A DNA stretch of 64,000 nt, from contig NZ_JAESND010000003.1 in assembly GCF_016865585.1 (NCBI RefSeq), forward strand, positions 186,001 through 250,000. The letters are read 5' to 3'. Both the position numbers and the translations under genes were made by a program. This document shows, one piece after another, positions 44,978 to 55,362 of the stretch. Origin of the DNA: Jeongeupia naejangsanensis (GTDB taxonomy: Bacteria > Pseudomonadota > Gammaproteobacteria > Burkholderiales > Chitinibacteraceae). Position 1 is the stretch's first letter. Each line of letters opens with the position of its first letter. Under the pieces are notes generated by a model, which did not search any database, had not been told where the DNA came from, and saw only the letters and a list, made by a program, of their open reading frames with translations.

Positions 44978-46189
44978 TCAATCGTCGTCGCTGTCGCGCT
45001 CGGCCTGTTTCTGCAGCAACTTGGCGCGCAGCTCGGCGTCGCTGATGTTGACACCTGTGGCACGCAGCTTTTCACCCAACTCGTGAATCCGGGCATCGGT
45101 GATTTCACGACCATGGTTGTCGTAGATTTTCTGCCCGTTTTCGCCGTCCTGCGTGGTGTTGTCTGGCTGACTGTGTTCGGCAATGGCGTTGCGTGTACCC
45201 GTTGATTTCAATGCAGCTGGCAGCGAGGCGACACTGATCAGCAGGCACAGGACGCCGCCGATATGGATCAGCAAGGTCGGCGGTTCGGCGGGCAGGCCGA
45301 AACGGTTGTCCGCGGTGTCGCCGGGAACCAGGCAAAGGCCGAGCGATGCGAGCAACACCGCGCCGGAAAGCAGCATCCCCAGCCGCAGGTCGATGGCATA
45401 GGCGATGCCCGGGATGGCGACTGCGGAGACGCACCACCAGCCGGAGAAGTCGAAGTCGTGCAGCCTGAGTATGGCCAGGCGCAGCATCAGCCAGAGTGCT
45501 CCGGCGGCAAACGCGTAGATGAAACCGTCGAGAAAGACCAGCAATGGCGAGCCGAGGATTGCCGCTGCAACGATCACCACGAGCAGTGCCATGCTGTAAG
45601 CCAGATAGCGCATCCGCCCCAGCCGGCCATCGGTGAACACGCCGAGCAGCGGCGGAGTAAGAAACTCCAGTTCGTCGTCGGGAACCCGGCCGGTGAGTTG
45701 CGGCGTGGTCGTGACGTTGCGATGCGTATCCTGGGCTGCAACGGCTGGCGGGGATGCCGGGGTTTGCTGTGCGGCGCGAAAGCGCGGCATGTCGATACCG
45801 CAGCCGAGACATAGCGTGCGCGGCGGTTGCTGTCGTCCGCAGGCCGGGCAGGCGATGCCGTTCTCGATGACGGGTGTGGCGACGGGTTCGACGTTCAGGC
45901 TGGCGATATCGAGGTCGTCGCTGACAATGGCTTGCTGCCGGGCTTCACCCGCCGGCGGTGTCAGCGGCTCGGCGCGAACGACGACGCCGGCACGTTTCAG
46001 GTGGGTCAGGTATGCACCGGCTTCCCTGCCGGACACGCTGGGCTTGATGATTTTCGGCGCGGCGCCGAGCAGCTGGTGCGCGCGGTCGACGTCGATCTTC
46101 AGCAGCGTGGCCAGATTGCCTGCCGCGGTTTCGAGGGAAACGCCGGGTTGCAGCTCGCCGGTGAGGACGAGACGGACGGGATCGTGCAT
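44978..46189 (-). CDS. Zinc-ribbon/DUF805 membrane protein of unknown function
   Basis: A 403-residue protein, not assigned a function. Seen: an N-terminal soluble module of about 85 residues (VRLVLTGELQPGVSLETAAG ... HLKRAGVVVRAEP), a zinc-ribbon-like CPACGRQQPPRTLCLGCG, then a DUF805-type membrane domain starting GRLGRMRYLAYSMAL with LRLHDFDFSGWW and a closing DNRFG, then a charged C-terminal tail. It sits between hisG and hisD on the same strand, yet a strong terminator follows hisG, so it has its own start of transcription. Confidence 0.78.
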   Translation of the reverse strand: MHDPVRLVLTGELQPGVSLETAAGNLATLLKIDVDRAHQLLGAAPKIIKPSVSGREAGAYLTHLKRAGVVVRAEPLTPPAGEARQQAIVSDDLDIASLNVEPVATPVIENGIACPACGRQQPPRTLCLGCGIDMPRFRAAQQTPASPPAVAAQDTHRNVTTTPQLTGRVPDDELEFLTPPLLGVFTDGRLGRMRYLAYSMALLVVIVAAAILGSPLLVFLDGFIYAFAAGALWLMLRLAILRLHDFDFSGWWCVSAVAIPGIAYAIDLRLGMLLSGAVLLASLGLCLVPGDTADNRFGLPAEPPTLLIHIGGVLCLLISVASLPAALKSTGTRNAIAEHSQPDNTTQDGENGQKIYDNHGREITDARIHELGEKLRATGVNISDAELRAKLLQKQAERDSDDD

Positions 46190-46280
46190 CGATGGAATCC
46201 GGTGGAACGGTTGTCGATGACGATATTGTTTGATTCAGTTTCACGCAAGAAAATTGGCGTGAAGCGCGGTGTTGTGACGC

Positions 46281-46306
46281 AAAAAAGCCGGCATTGCGCC
46301 GGCTTT
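46281..46306 (-). terminator. Rho-independent terminator after hisG
   Basis: On the minus strand, stem AAAGCCGGC/GCCGGCTTT (loop GCAAT) runs into six T. It lies 22 bases after the hisG stop and ends the mla-murA-hisG transcript. Confidence 0.92.
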
Positions 46307-46328
46307 GCTGACGGTGACATGGCCGGGC

Positions 46329-46967
46329 TTACTGGCCGATCGCCCCGGCGAAGGCTTCCAGCATCGGCTGGATCCGGTCTTCCTTGAGCTTGAGCGCCGC
46401 CTGGTTGACGACGAGCCGGCTCGAAATGTCGCGGATGTGTTCGACGGCGACGAGGTCGTTGGCCTTGAGCGTGCCGCCGGTCGACACGAGGTCGACAATG
46501 GCGTCGGCGAGGCCGACCAGCGGCGCGAGTTCCATCGAGCCGTACAGCTTGATCACGTCGACGTGGACGCCCTTGGCGGCGAAGTGTTCGCGCGCCTGCT
46601 GGACGTACTTGGTGGCGATCTTCAGCCGCGCGCCCTGACGCACCGCGCCGTCGTAATCGAAACCGTTGCGTGTCGCGACCATCAGCCGGCACTTGGCGAT
46701 TTCGAGATCGAGCGGCTGGTAGATGCCGGCGCCGCCGTGCTCGATCAGCACGTCGCGGCCGGCGACGCCGAGGTCGGCGGCGCCGTACTCGACATAGGTC
46801 GGTACGTCGCTGGCGCGGACGATGATCAGCCGCACGTCGTCACGGTTGGTACCGATGATGAGCTTGCGGCTGGCTTCCGGATCTTCGGCCGGGGTGATGC
46901 CGGCTGCGGCGAGCAGCGGCAGCGTTTCTTCGAAAATGCGTCCCTTGGACAGCGCGATCGTGATCAT
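46329..46967 (-). CDS. hisG: ATP phosphoribosyltransferase HisG, short form
   Basis: Catalyses the first step of histidine biosynthesis, joining ATP and PRPP. The 212-residue product is the short form that lacks the C-terminal regulatory domain and works with HisZ, which is not encoded in this window. Seen: [31 protein letters not shown] and the PRPP-binding-like [16 protein letters not shown]. It lies 7 bases after the DUF4870-like gene and 23 bases before a terminator. Confidence 0.97.
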   Translation of the reverse strand: MITIALSKGRIFEETLPLLAAAGITPAEDPEASRKLIIGTNRDDVRLIIVRASDVPTYVEYGAADLGVAGRDVLIEHGGAGIYQPLDLEIAKCRLMVATRNGFDYDGAVRQGARLKIATKYVQQAREHFAAKGVHVDVIKLYGSMELAPLVGLADAIVDLVSTGGTLKANDLVAVEHIRDISSRLVVNQAALKLKEDRIQPMLEAFAGAIGQ

Positions 46968-46974
46968 CGCAGGC

Positions 46975-47379
46975 TCACTTGAAGAGTTTGAGGGTCAGCG
47001 GGTACTTCGACTGCCAGCCGTTGATGGCCTTGGCGCCTTCCCACATTGCGAAAATGGTCGAACCGATCGCAACCCACCAGATCAGGAACAACGAGTTCAG
47101 CGCGAAACCGGCGATCATCGCGAACAGGTAGAGGCTGGCCATCAGCAGCTGGAAGTTCACCGCCTGGATCGCGTGCTGCTCGACAAACGGCGAATGGATG
47201 CGTGCGAACTGCAGGATCAGGAACGGGATCACCAGCGCGAGAATCGGCATCGGCAGATAGGGAATCCAGAACAGCCCGGCCAGATGCGCCAGCGCGGCGA
47301 AGCCTTTTTCGACCGGCTGCGGCGGGCGCTGCTTGCCGTCGTCGTCATCGCCGCGGGGTTTGGGGTTGAGCGTCAGCAT
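46975..47379 (-). CDS. DUF4870-like small membrane protein
   Basis: A 134-residue protein with a charged N-terminus and three hydrophobic segments: [47 protein letters not shown] and [15 protein letters not shown]. The pattern HLAGLF ... [13 protein letters not shown] is typical of DUF4870. The function is unknown. The start at 47379 was chosen because it lies in the 13 bases after murA; a longer form would overlap murA by 71 bases. Confidence 0.75.
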   Translation of the reverse strand: MLTLNPKPRGDDDDGKQRPPQPVEKGFAALAHLAGLFWIPYLPMPILALVIPFLILQFARIHSPFVEQHAIQAVNFQLLMASLYLFAMIAGFALNSLFLIWWVAIGSTIFAMWEGAKAINGWQSKYPLTLKLFK

Positions 47380-47392
47380 GCGGTCGTCCGGT

Positions 47393-48874
<1,482 letters not shown>

Positions 48875-48890
<16 letters not shown>

Positions 48891-49114
48891 TCGGCCGGGG
48901 TGGCGGTCTTTTCCAGCGACAGCGCGTGCAGTTCGCCCGAGTCGATCACGTCCTTCAGTGCGTCCTTGACGAGGCGGTGCCGGGCCAGCAGGCCGAGGCC
49001 CTCGAAACGCGGGCTGACGATGCGCGCGTAGAAATGGTGGCCGTCGCCGTTGACGTGAACGTGGGTGGCGGCGAGGCGGTCGGTGATCAGTTGCTGAACG
49101 AATTCGGGTGTCAT
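48875..49114 (-). CDS. BolA/IbaG family protein
   Basis: A 79-residue BolA-like protein; such proteins bind monothiol glutaredoxins and iron-sulfur clusters. Seen: the FARIVSPRFEG-like strand (HFYARIVSPRFEGLGLLARHRLVKDAL) with the conserved His, and GELHALSLEKTATPAEW. Its place next to mla genes and murA matches IbaG (YrbA) of E. coli, which is likewise between mlaB and murA. Confidence 0.92.
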
Positions 49115-49121
49115 GGTGGGC

Positions 49122-49877
49122 TTAGTGCCTGATTTTGTAGCCTGATTTTATCAGCGAGTAGGCCCAGAGCGACAGCGCAATCAGCGCCACACTGACGACC
49201 GCAAGGCTTTGCCATGGTGAAACGTCCGAGACGCCGAAGAAGCCGTGGCGGAATCCGTCGATGGTGTAGAACACCGGATTCCACTGCGACACGCCGTACC
49301 AGAACGGCGGCAGCGAGTGGATCGAGTAGAACACGCCGGACAGGAAGGTCAGCGGCATGATCAGGAAGTTCTGGAACGCGGCGAGCTGGTCGAACTTCTC
49401 CGCCCAGATGCCGGCGATCAGTCCGAGCACCGCCATCAGTGCGCTGCCGAGCAGCGCAAAGGCGATCACCCACAGCGGATGGGCCATCGGCGGCACGGTA
49501 AACAGCAGGGTGACCAGCAGTACGCCGGCGCCGACCACCAGGCCGCGAACGACGGCGGCGAGCACATAAGCGGCGAAGAACTCGAAATGGCTCAGTGGCG
49601 GCAGCAGGATGAACACCAGATTGCCGGTGATCTTGGACTGGATCAGGCTGGAGCTCGTGTTCGAGAACGCATTTTGCAGCATCGCCATCATCGCCAGGCC
49701 CGGAATCAGGAAGGCGGTGTAGCGCACGCCCGGGTAAGGCTGGACGTGAGCGTCGAGTACATGAGCGAAAATCAGCAGGTAGAGCAGCGCGGTAAGCACC
49801 GGGGCGGCGACGGTCTGGAACGAGACCTTCCAGAAACGCAGCAGCTCCTTGTAGAACAGCGTGGAAAAGCCTTGCAT
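49122..49877 (-). CDS. ABC-2 type transporter permease (YadH-like)
   Basis: A 251-residue inner-membrane permease with six hydrophobic segments. Seen: LFYKELLRFWKVSFQTVAAPVLTALLYLLIF at the N-terminus and the family region PLTFLSGVFYSIHSLPPFW near the C-terminus, both typical of the YadH/NodJ group. It likely pairs with the ATPase encoded at 50312-51211. Substrate unknown. It lies 4 bases after the GNAT gene. Confidence 0.92.
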   Translation of the reverse strand: MQGFSTLFYKELLRFWKVSFQTVAAPVLTALLYLLIFAHVLDAHVQPYPGVRYTAFLIPGLAMMAMLQNAFSNTSSSLIQSKITGNLVFILLPPLSHFEFFAAYVLAAVVRGLVVGAGVLLVTLLFTVPPMAHPLWVIAFALLGSALMAVLGLIAGIWAEKFDQLAAFQNFLIMPLTFLSGVFYSIHSLPPFWYGVSQWNPVFYTIDGFRHGFFGVSDVSPWQSLAVVSVALIALSLWAYSLIKSGYKIRH

Positions 49878-49880
49878 GGA

Positions 49881-50315
49881 TCAACCCAGAGTTTTGACGA
49901 AGCGCAGCCCGGTATCACGGTAGCCCTGCGCTTCATAGAAATGGTGTGCGTGTTCGCGCTGGTGGGCGCTGTTGACGATCAGCCGGTCGGCGCCATGTTC
50001 ATGCGCCCAGGCTTCACCCGCGGCAAGCAGGACCTGGCCGATGCCGGTGCCACGACAGTGCTCGGCGACGACAAGGGCGATGATCCGCGCGTGCGCGCCA
50101 TCCTGATCCAGCGACAGCCCGAGGGACAGCCCGATCAGTCCGACCACCTGCTCGTCGATTTCGGCGACCAGCGCGCCGTAGCCGCCGGCCTTGTCCAGCT
50201 GGCCCAGCCGCGTCTGCATTTCGCAGTCGGTGCTGGGATAGCCGAGCGATGTCATCAGCCTGGCGAGCACGGGCGCGTCATCGAGACGGGCCGGGCGGAT
50301 TGTCGCGCTGCTCAT
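49881..50315 (-). CDS. GNAT family N-acetyltransferase
   Basis: A 144-residue acetyltransferase with the acetyl-CoA-binding motif VVAEHCRGTGIGQVLLAAGEAWA (A motif Q/RxxGxG/A) and a C-terminal AHHFYEAQGYRDTGL. The acceptor substrate is unknown. It is inserted between the two subunits of an ABC transporter, overlapping the ATPase gene by 4 bases and 4 bases before the permease, so it is co-translated with them. The start at 50315 was chosen by that overlap. Confidence 0.88.
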   Translation of the reverse strand: MSSATIRPARLDDAPVLARLMTSLGYPSTDCEMQTRLGQLDKAGGYGALVAEIDEQVVGLIGLSLGLSLDQDGAHARIIALVVAEHCRGTGIGQVLLAAGEAWAHEHGADRLIVNSAHQREHAHHFYEAQGYRDTGLRFVKTLG

Positions 50316-51211
50316 GATGCGGGCGTGTTCATCATTTCGACGAAGATGTCCTCGAGGTCCGGCTTGGCGACCTCGATGTCCCGGATACCGACCGATTCGG
50401 CCTTCAGCGTCGCCAGAATGGTGTCGAGTGCGCCGCAGTCGGCGAGCTTGAGCTCGATCGCGCCGTCGTTGCTGCGCAGCTGCAGTGGCGTCAGGCTCGC
50501 GGGCAAGGCACCGTCGAGCCGCAGCTTCAGCGTGCGGCTGCGGCCGCGGTCGAGCAGGGTGCGCTTGTCCTCGAGCGCCAGCAGCCGGCCCTGCTTGAGC
50601 ATGGCGATCCGGTTGCAGAGCGCTTCGGCTTCTTCGAGGTAGTGTGTCGTCAGCACGATGGTATGGCCCTGGTCGTTCAGCCGCTGCACGAAGTCCCACA
50701 GCGTCTGGCGCAGCTCGACGTCGACGCCTGCGGTCGGCTCGTCGAGTACGATCACCGGCGGCCGGTGCACCAGCGCCTGCGCCACCATCACCCGGCGCTT
50801 CATGCCGCCCGACAGGGCGCGCATGTTCGCGTTCGCCTTGGCGGTCAGACCGAGGTTCTCGAGGATTTCGTCGATCCAGTCATCGTTCTTTTTCAGCCCG
50901 AAGTAGCCGGACTGGAACACCAGTGTTTCTCGCACGCTGAAGAACGGGTCGAAGACCAGTTCCTGCGGCACGATACCGACCGCGCGGCGTGCGGCACGGT
51001 AATCGTCGGCCACATCGTGCCCCATGACCGAGATGCGGCCACTGCTGGCGCGGGCGAGGCCGCCGAGGATCGAGATCAGCGTGGTTTTGCCGGCGCCGTT
51101 GGGGCCGAGCAGCGCGAAGAAATCACCCTCGGCGACGTCGAAACTGACGCCGGACAGCGCGTTGAATTCGCCGTACCGTTTGACGACCTGGTCGAATGAA
51201 ATCGCGCTCAT
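50312..51211 (-). CDS. ABC transporter ATP-binding protein (YadG-like)
   Basis: A 299-residue ATPase. Seen: Walker A LGPNGAGKTTLISIL, the signature ALSGGMKRRVMVAQAL, Walker B VIVLDEPTAGVD and the switch His in LTTHYLEEAEALC. It should form an exporter with the permease at 49122-49877. Its start overlaps the mlaA stop by 4 bases, placing it within the Mla operon; function in envelope lipid export is possible but unproven. Confidence 0.94.
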   Translation of the reverse strand: MSAISFDQVVKRYGEFNALSGVSFDVAEGDFFALLGPNGAGKTTLISILGGLARASSGRISVMGHDVADDYRAARRAVGIVPQELVFDPFFSVRETLVFQSGYFGLKKNDDWIDEILENLGLTAKANANMRALSGGMKRRVMVAQALVHRPPVIVLDEPTAGVDVELRQTLWDFVQRLNDQGHTIVLTTHYLEEAEALCNRIAMLKQGRLLALEDKRTLLDRGRSRTLKLRLDGALPASLTPLQLRSNDGAIELKLADCGALDTILATLKAESVGIRDIEVAKPDLEDIFVEMMNTPAS

Positions 51212-52074
51212 GGCGTGGCGGCGTCAGGCGCCGAGGCAGGGACGGATGCAGGTGTGGACGCTGGCACCGGTGCCGACGCAGCGGCATCGCCGGAGACCAT
51301 GGTGGCCGTCGCGGCTTCGCTTGCAACCCCGGACGCGTTCGAATTCGCCGGCACATCGTCATCGTCGTCGGGCTCGCCAAGCGGCAGCGGATGCGGAGGC
51401 AGGCCGTCGTAGACCTTGTTCCAGCGGGCCTGCAGATAAGCATCGCGCAGATAGGCGTAGGGATCGATCTGGCTGTCGAGCATCGCGTCGAGTGGCAACA
51501 GCTTGCTGCGGGCATCGACGAGATAGACGCCGTAGTAGGCAATCTGGCCCCACAGCGGGTCGATGTAGTCGATCGGCCCCCAGCTCAGCCGGACCAGCGG
51601 ATCGGCACTGTCGCGCAGCGTCATCGGTCCGTAGAACGGGACCATCAGGTAGGGGCCGGAGCCGATTCCCCAATGGCCGAGGGTCTGGCCGAAGTCGGCC
51701 TTGCCCTTGTCCAGCCCCATCCGGGTACCCCAGTCGAACAGGCCGAACATGCCGAAGGTGGTGTTGACGATCACCCGGCCGGCGCTGGTGCCGGCTTCGC
51801 CGAATTTGCCCTGAAACAGCGCGGCGACCGAACCGAACAGGTCATCGACGTTGGAAAAGAAATTGGACGTGCCGTCCTTGATCGGGCCGGGCGTGTAATC
51901 GGCATAGGTTTGTGCCACCGGGCGCACGACGGTGCGATCGACGGCGCGGTTGAACGAGAAAATGCCGCGGTTGACCGGCTCGATCGGATCGTAGTTGTTC
52001 TGCGGGCTGGCACAGCCGGCCAGCAACAGCGCAAGGCCGCAGAGCCGGAGGGTCGACAGAATGGAATGAGTCAT
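51208..52074 (-). CDS. mlaA: Outer-membrane lipoprotein MlaA (VacJ)
   Basis: Outer-membrane component of the Mla pathway, which removes phospholipids from the outer leaflet. The 288-residue precursor has a lipobox LLAGC (Cys21), then NNYDPIEPVNRGIFSFNRAVD and, further on, TFGMFGLFDWGTRMGLDKGKADFGQTLGHWG, the VacJ core. The C-terminal 50 or so residues are an Ala/Pro/Ser-rich tail beyond the E. coli length (251). A 105-base gap with no clear promoter separates it from mlaB. Confidence 0.96.
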   Translation of the reverse strand: MTHSILSTLRLCGLALLLAGCASPQNNYDPIEPVNRGIFSFNRAVDRTVVRPVAQTYADYTPGPIKDGTSNFFSNVDDLFGSVAALFQGKFGEAGTSAGRVIVNTTFGMFGLFDWGTRMGLDKGKADFGQTLGHWGIGSGPYLMVPFYGPMTLRDSADPLVRLSWGPIDYIDPLWGQIAYYGVYLVDARSKLLPLDAMLDSQIDPYAYLRDAYLQARWNKVYDGLPPHPLPLGEPDDDDDVPANSNASGVASEAATATMVSGDAAASAPVPASTPASVPASAPDAATP

Positions 52075-52179
52075 GATTCAGGGTCGCGCAGGTTCGGTTG
52101 CGCCGATTGGGGGCTGGGTCCCGTCGGCGGTCGCAGGCGGTCAGTCGAAAAGGCCTGCCGTCGTTGTGGCCGGCCGGTT

Positions 52180-52455
52180 TTACGGCGTATTCAGCCAGTC
52201 GGCCACGCCGTACAGCCTGGCCAGCTGCTGCAGCGTCGGCGGCAGATGGATGAAGTGTAGCGTGACCTGACGTCGCTGCGCTTCGCGCAGCCAGTGCAGC
52301 AACACCGAGACGCCAGCGGAGTCGGCTGTCTCGATGCCGGCCAGGTCGACGGTCAGTGTGCCGCCGGCCGCAGGCCAGTCATCCAGCGTCAGCCGGCCGG
52401 CCGCACTGGCCATCGTCAATGCGCCGCCTGGCGCGAAACGACCGGCTTCAGCCAC
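52180..52455 (-). CDS. mlaB: STAS-domain protein MlaB
   Basis: Small cytoplasmic STAS protein that stabilises the MlaFE transporter. Seen: DLAGIETADSAGVSVLLHWLREAQRR with the conserved Ser/Thr region of STAS domains, then LHFIHLPPTLQQLARLYGV. The start is uncertain: a GTG at 52455 gives 91 residues and an 8-base overlap with mlaC; earlier starts up to an ATG at 52485 overlap mlaC more. Confidence 0.88.
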   Translation of the reverse strand: MAEAGRFAPGGALTMASAAGRLTLDDWPAAGGTLTVDLAGIETADSAGVSVLLHWLREAQRRQVTLHFIHLPPTLQQLARLYGVADWLNTP

Positions 52456-53053
52456 CTTGCTTGCCACCACCGGCGAGCTTGGCATTGCGATCGGACAGCG
52501 TCTTGATCAGGCCGTCGATGCCGTCCTTGCGGATCACCGCGCCGAACTGGTTGCGGTTGTTGACGGTGAAGCTGATGCCGTCGACGGCAATGTCGAAGAC
52601 CTTCCAGTTGCTGCCGAGCTTTTCGAAGTAGAAGTCGAGCGGAATCGGTTTCTGGCCCGGAATCGAGACTTCGGTGCGCACGGTCTGCTCGTCGGCATCC
52701 GCGCCCGGGCGCGTGCCCTTCACGTCGACTTCGGCGTTCTTGTAAATCGTCAGTGCCGACATGTAGGTGCGGACCAGCATGGTCCGGAACTCCCGGGTCA
52801 GTGCCTGTTGCTGCTCCGGCGTGGCCTGACGCCAGTACTTGCCGACCGCCAGCGAGGTCATCCGGGTGTAGTCGGCCAGCGGCGAGACGCGTGCGTCGAC
52901 CTGTTCGCGCACCTTGGCCGGATCCTTGTCGCCCTGCTTCAGGATGACAAGGACGTCATTGCTGACGCCGCGTACGATCTGCTCCGGGTCGGCGGCGGCC
53001 AGCGCGAAGGCCGGCAGCAGGGCGATGACGAGCGAGGCAATCCATTTTTTCAT
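52448..53053 (-). CDS. mlaC: Periplasmic phospholipid-binding protein MlaC
   Basis: Shuttles phospholipid between MlaA and the MlaFEDB complex. The 201-residue precursor has a signal peptide (MKKWIASLVIALLPAFALA) and the MlaC/Ttg2D features YTRMTSLAVGKYWRQATPEQ, REFRTMLVRTY and WKVFDIAVDGISF. It lies 3 bases after mlaD. Confidence 0.96.
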   Translation of the reverse strand: MKKWIASLVIALLPAFALAAADPEQIVRGVSNDVLVILKQGDKDPAKVREQVDARVSPLADYTRMTSLAVGKYWRQATPEQQQALTREFRTMLVRTYMSALTIYKNAEVDVKGTRPGADADEQTVRTEVSIPGQKPIPLDFYFEKLGSNWKVFDIAVDGISFTVNNRNQFGAVIRKDGIDGLIKTLSDRNAKLAGGGKQGG

Positions 53054-53056
53054 TGT

Positions 53057-53536
53057 TCATTTCTCCGTATGCGCATTACCGCCTTCGTCTGCCTTGGAAA
53101 ACAGGAAGCGGCTGATCAATTGTTCCAGCACGATGGCCGACGACGTGATCGTGATCCGGTCGCCATTCATCAGCATTTTTTCGTCGGCACCCGGCTCCAG
53201 CCCGACATACTGCTCGCCAAGCAATCCGGCGGTCAGGATCTCGGCGCTGGTATCACGGCTGAAGTGGTAGCGATCGTCGAGCTTCATCGTCACGCTGGCG
53301 ACGTAACGCTGCGGATCGAGCGTGATCGCGGCCACCCGGCCGACGACAACACCGGCGCTCTTCACCGGCGCACGCACCTTGAGGCCGCCGATGTTTTCAA
53401 AATTGGCGGTCACCGTGTAGGTGCTCGACGCAGGCAGGCTGCTCTGGCTGCTGACCTTCAGCGCCAGAAACAACAGGGCGACGATGCCGAGGGCAATAAA
53501 GAGGCCGACCCAGAAGTCGATCATTGTCCGTTTCAT
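53057..53536 (-). CDS. mlaD: MCE-domain protein MlaD
   Basis: Inner-membrane-anchored MCE protein that forms the periplasmic hexameric ring of the Mla transporter. The 159-residue protein has an N-terminal membrane helix (FWVGLFIALGIVALLFLALKV) and an MCE domain with ANFENIGGLKVRAPVKSAGVVVGRV and ILTAGLLGEQYVGLEPG. The mlaD-mlaE gap is 52 bases. Confidence 0.96.
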   Translation of the reverse strand: MKRTMIDFWVGLFIALGIVALLFLALKVSSQSSLPASSTYTVTANFENIGGLKVRAPVKSAGVVVGRVAAITLDPQRYVASVTMKLDDRYHFSRDTSAEILTAGLLGEQYVGLEPGADEKMLMNGDRITITSSAIVLEQLISRFLFSKADEGGNAHTEK

Positions 53537-53588
53537 TGCTGCAATCTCAAGTATCTATTTGTCAATTCTGCTTGCCGGGGCGGCGGTG

Positions 53589-54383
53589 TCAAATGCCGCG
53601 GAACATGAAAGCGGTCAGCAGCACGTCCAGGCCGAGGATCACCAGCGCGCTGGTCACCACGGTGCGCGTGGTCGCGCCCGACACGCCTTCGGCCGTTGGC
53701 GGTGCGTCGTAGCCTTCGAAAACCGCGATCAGGCTGACTGCGAAACCGAAGCACACGCTCTTGATGACACCGTTGACCACGTCGAGCCGGAAGTCGACCG
53801 CGCTCTGCATCTGGCTCCAGAAACTGCCGGCGTCGAGCCCGAGCAGCTGCACGCCGACCAGATAGCCGCCGAAAATCCCCATGGCGCTGAACAGCGCGGC
53901 CAGCAAAGGCATCGAAATCACGCCGCCCCAGAACTTCGGCGCAACCACGCGCGCGACCGGGTTGACCGCCATCATCTCCATCGCCGACAGCTGTTCGGTT
54001 GCTTTCATCAGGCCGATTTCGGCGGTGATCGCGCTGCCGGCCCGGCTGGCGAACAGCAAGGCACCAATGACCGGGCCGAGCTCGCGGACCAGCGACAGTG
54101 CAACCAGCACGCCGAGCGAACTAGACGCGCCGAAGCGGACCAGCGTTTCGTATCCTTGCAGCGCCAGGACCATGCCGACGAACAGGCCCGACACGACGAT
54201 GATCAGCACCGACAACACGCCGGCGAACCAGATCTCGCGCATCGTCAGCGAAAAACGGCACAAGGCAAACGGCGAGACCTTGAGGACAGAGACCAGAAAG
54301 CGGCAGGCAAAGCCCAGTTTGATCAGGGCATTGGTAACCGGGGCGCCAAGGCTTTGCAGGGCACGGGAAAGCGGATTCGTCAT
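53589..54383 (-). CDS. mlaE: Mla ABC transporter permease MlaE
   Basis: Permease of the phospholipid transporter, 264 residues. Seen: the MlaE/Ttg2B family segments REIWFAGVLSVLIIVVSGLF, VLVALSLVRELGPVIGALLFASRAGSAITAEIGLM and AMEMMAVNPVARVVAPKFW, with about five membrane helices. It overlaps mlaF by 4 bases. Confidence 0.97.
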   Translation of the reverse strand: MTNPLSRALQSLGAPVTNALIKLGFACRFLVSVLKVSPFALCRFSLTMREIWFAGVLSVLIIVVSGLFVGMVLALQGYETLVRFGASSSLGVLVALSLVRELGPVIGALLFASRAGSAITAEIGLMKATEQLSAMEMMAVNPVARVVAPKFWGGVISMPLLAALFSAMGIFGGYLVGVQLLGLDAGSFWSQMQSAVDFRLDVVNGVIKSVCFGFAVSLIAVFEGYDAPPTAEGVSGATTRTVVTSALVILGLDVLLTAFMFRGI

Positions 54384-55189
54384 GGCCGCTCCAGATTCAG
54401 CGCCGTTGCATATGGTTCGGCATCGCGATGGAACGGCACCGGGCCGTCGGGCTCGGCATTGATGAACTGTTTGACGAAGGGGTGCGTCGACGCACGCACT
54501 TCGTCGGGAGTGCCCTGGGCGACGACGGCGCCGTCGGCAAGAAAATAGACATAGTCGACGATGGCCAGCGATTCGGCGACGTCGTGCGTGACGACGATCG
54601 AAGCGCCACCGAGCGCGTCATTCAGTTCGCGGATCAACTGGCCCGTCACGCCGAGCGAAATCGGATCAAGCCCGGTGAAGGGCTCGTCGTAGAGCATGAT
54701 TGCCGGGTCGAGCGCGATGGCCCGCGCCAGTGCAACCCGCCGCGCCATGCCGCCGGACAGCTCGGCGGGCATCAGTTGCGCGGCGCCGCGCAGGCCGACC
54801 GCGTGCAGCTTCATCAGGACCAGATCGCGGACCACCGATTCGGGCAGTTTGCCGCGCTCGCGCAACGGGAAGGCCACATTGTCGTAGACCGACAGGTCGG
54901 TGAACAGCGCGCCGAACTGGAACAGCATGCCGAGCTTGCGGCGCATGCCGTACAGCGTTGTTTCGTTCATCGTCCCGACGTCGTCGCCATCGACGAGTAC
55001 GCGGCCGGTCCGGGCGCGGAGTTGGCCGCCGATCAGCTTGAGCAGCGTGGTTTTGCCCGAGCCGGAGCCACCCATGATCGCAACCACCTGGCCACGGTCG
55101 ATGCGCAGCGACAGGTCGCGCAGCACGGGCTGCTCACCGTAGCCAAACGAGACGTCGTCGAAGACGACCATGGGGGACAAATGGGACAA
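54380..55189 (-). CDS. mlaF: Mla ABC transporter ATP-binding protein MlaF
   Basis: ATPase of the phospholipid transporter, 269 residues. Seen: Walker [18 protein letters not shown], signature ELSGGMARRVALARAIA, Walker B IMLYDEPFTGLDPI and the switch His in VVTHDVAESLAI. It is the first gene of the operon mlaF-E-D-C-B-mlaA, transcribed away from the msh operon. The region 55190-55297 should hold its promoter; a partial TGTAC inverted repeat is visible near 55212-55233. Confidence 0.97.
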   Translation of the reverse strand: MSHLSPMVVFDDVSFGYGEQPVLRDLSLRIDRGQVVAIMGGSGSGKTTLLKLIGGQLRARTGRVLVDGDDVGTMNETTLYGMRRKLGMLFQFGALFTDLSVYDNVAFPLRERGKLPESVVRDLVLMKLHAVGLRGAAQLMPAELSGGMARRVALARAIALDPAIMLYDEPFTGLDPISLGVTGQLIRELNDALGGASIVVTHDVAESLAIVDYVYFLADGAVVAQGTPDEVRASTHPFVKQFINAEPDGPVPFHRDAEPYATALNLERP

Positions 55190-55297
55190 GGTGGCTGACT
55201 AGACTGGAGTGTACAAACGTACCGTCATTGTACGCCGAGCACCGCCGTCCGGGCCATGCTGATGGTTGCTGATGCAACACATACAACGTAAGTAATC

Positions 55298-55325
55298 TTG
55301 GCAAATCTAGGGTGCATGCTAGTAT
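55298..55325 (+). promoter_or_regulatory. Candidate sigma-70 promoter of the MSHA-type operon
   Basis: TTGGCA (55298-55303), a 16-base spacer and TAGTAT (55320-55325) lie 38 bases before the mshM start. Both hexamers differ from consensus by one or two bases. The flank is locally AT-rich compared with the rest of the window. No other good candidate is visible between mlaF and mshM. Confidence 0.5.
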
Positions 55326-55362
55326 CCGGCTGACAAAAAATTTCGTGAATATTACCAATAGC

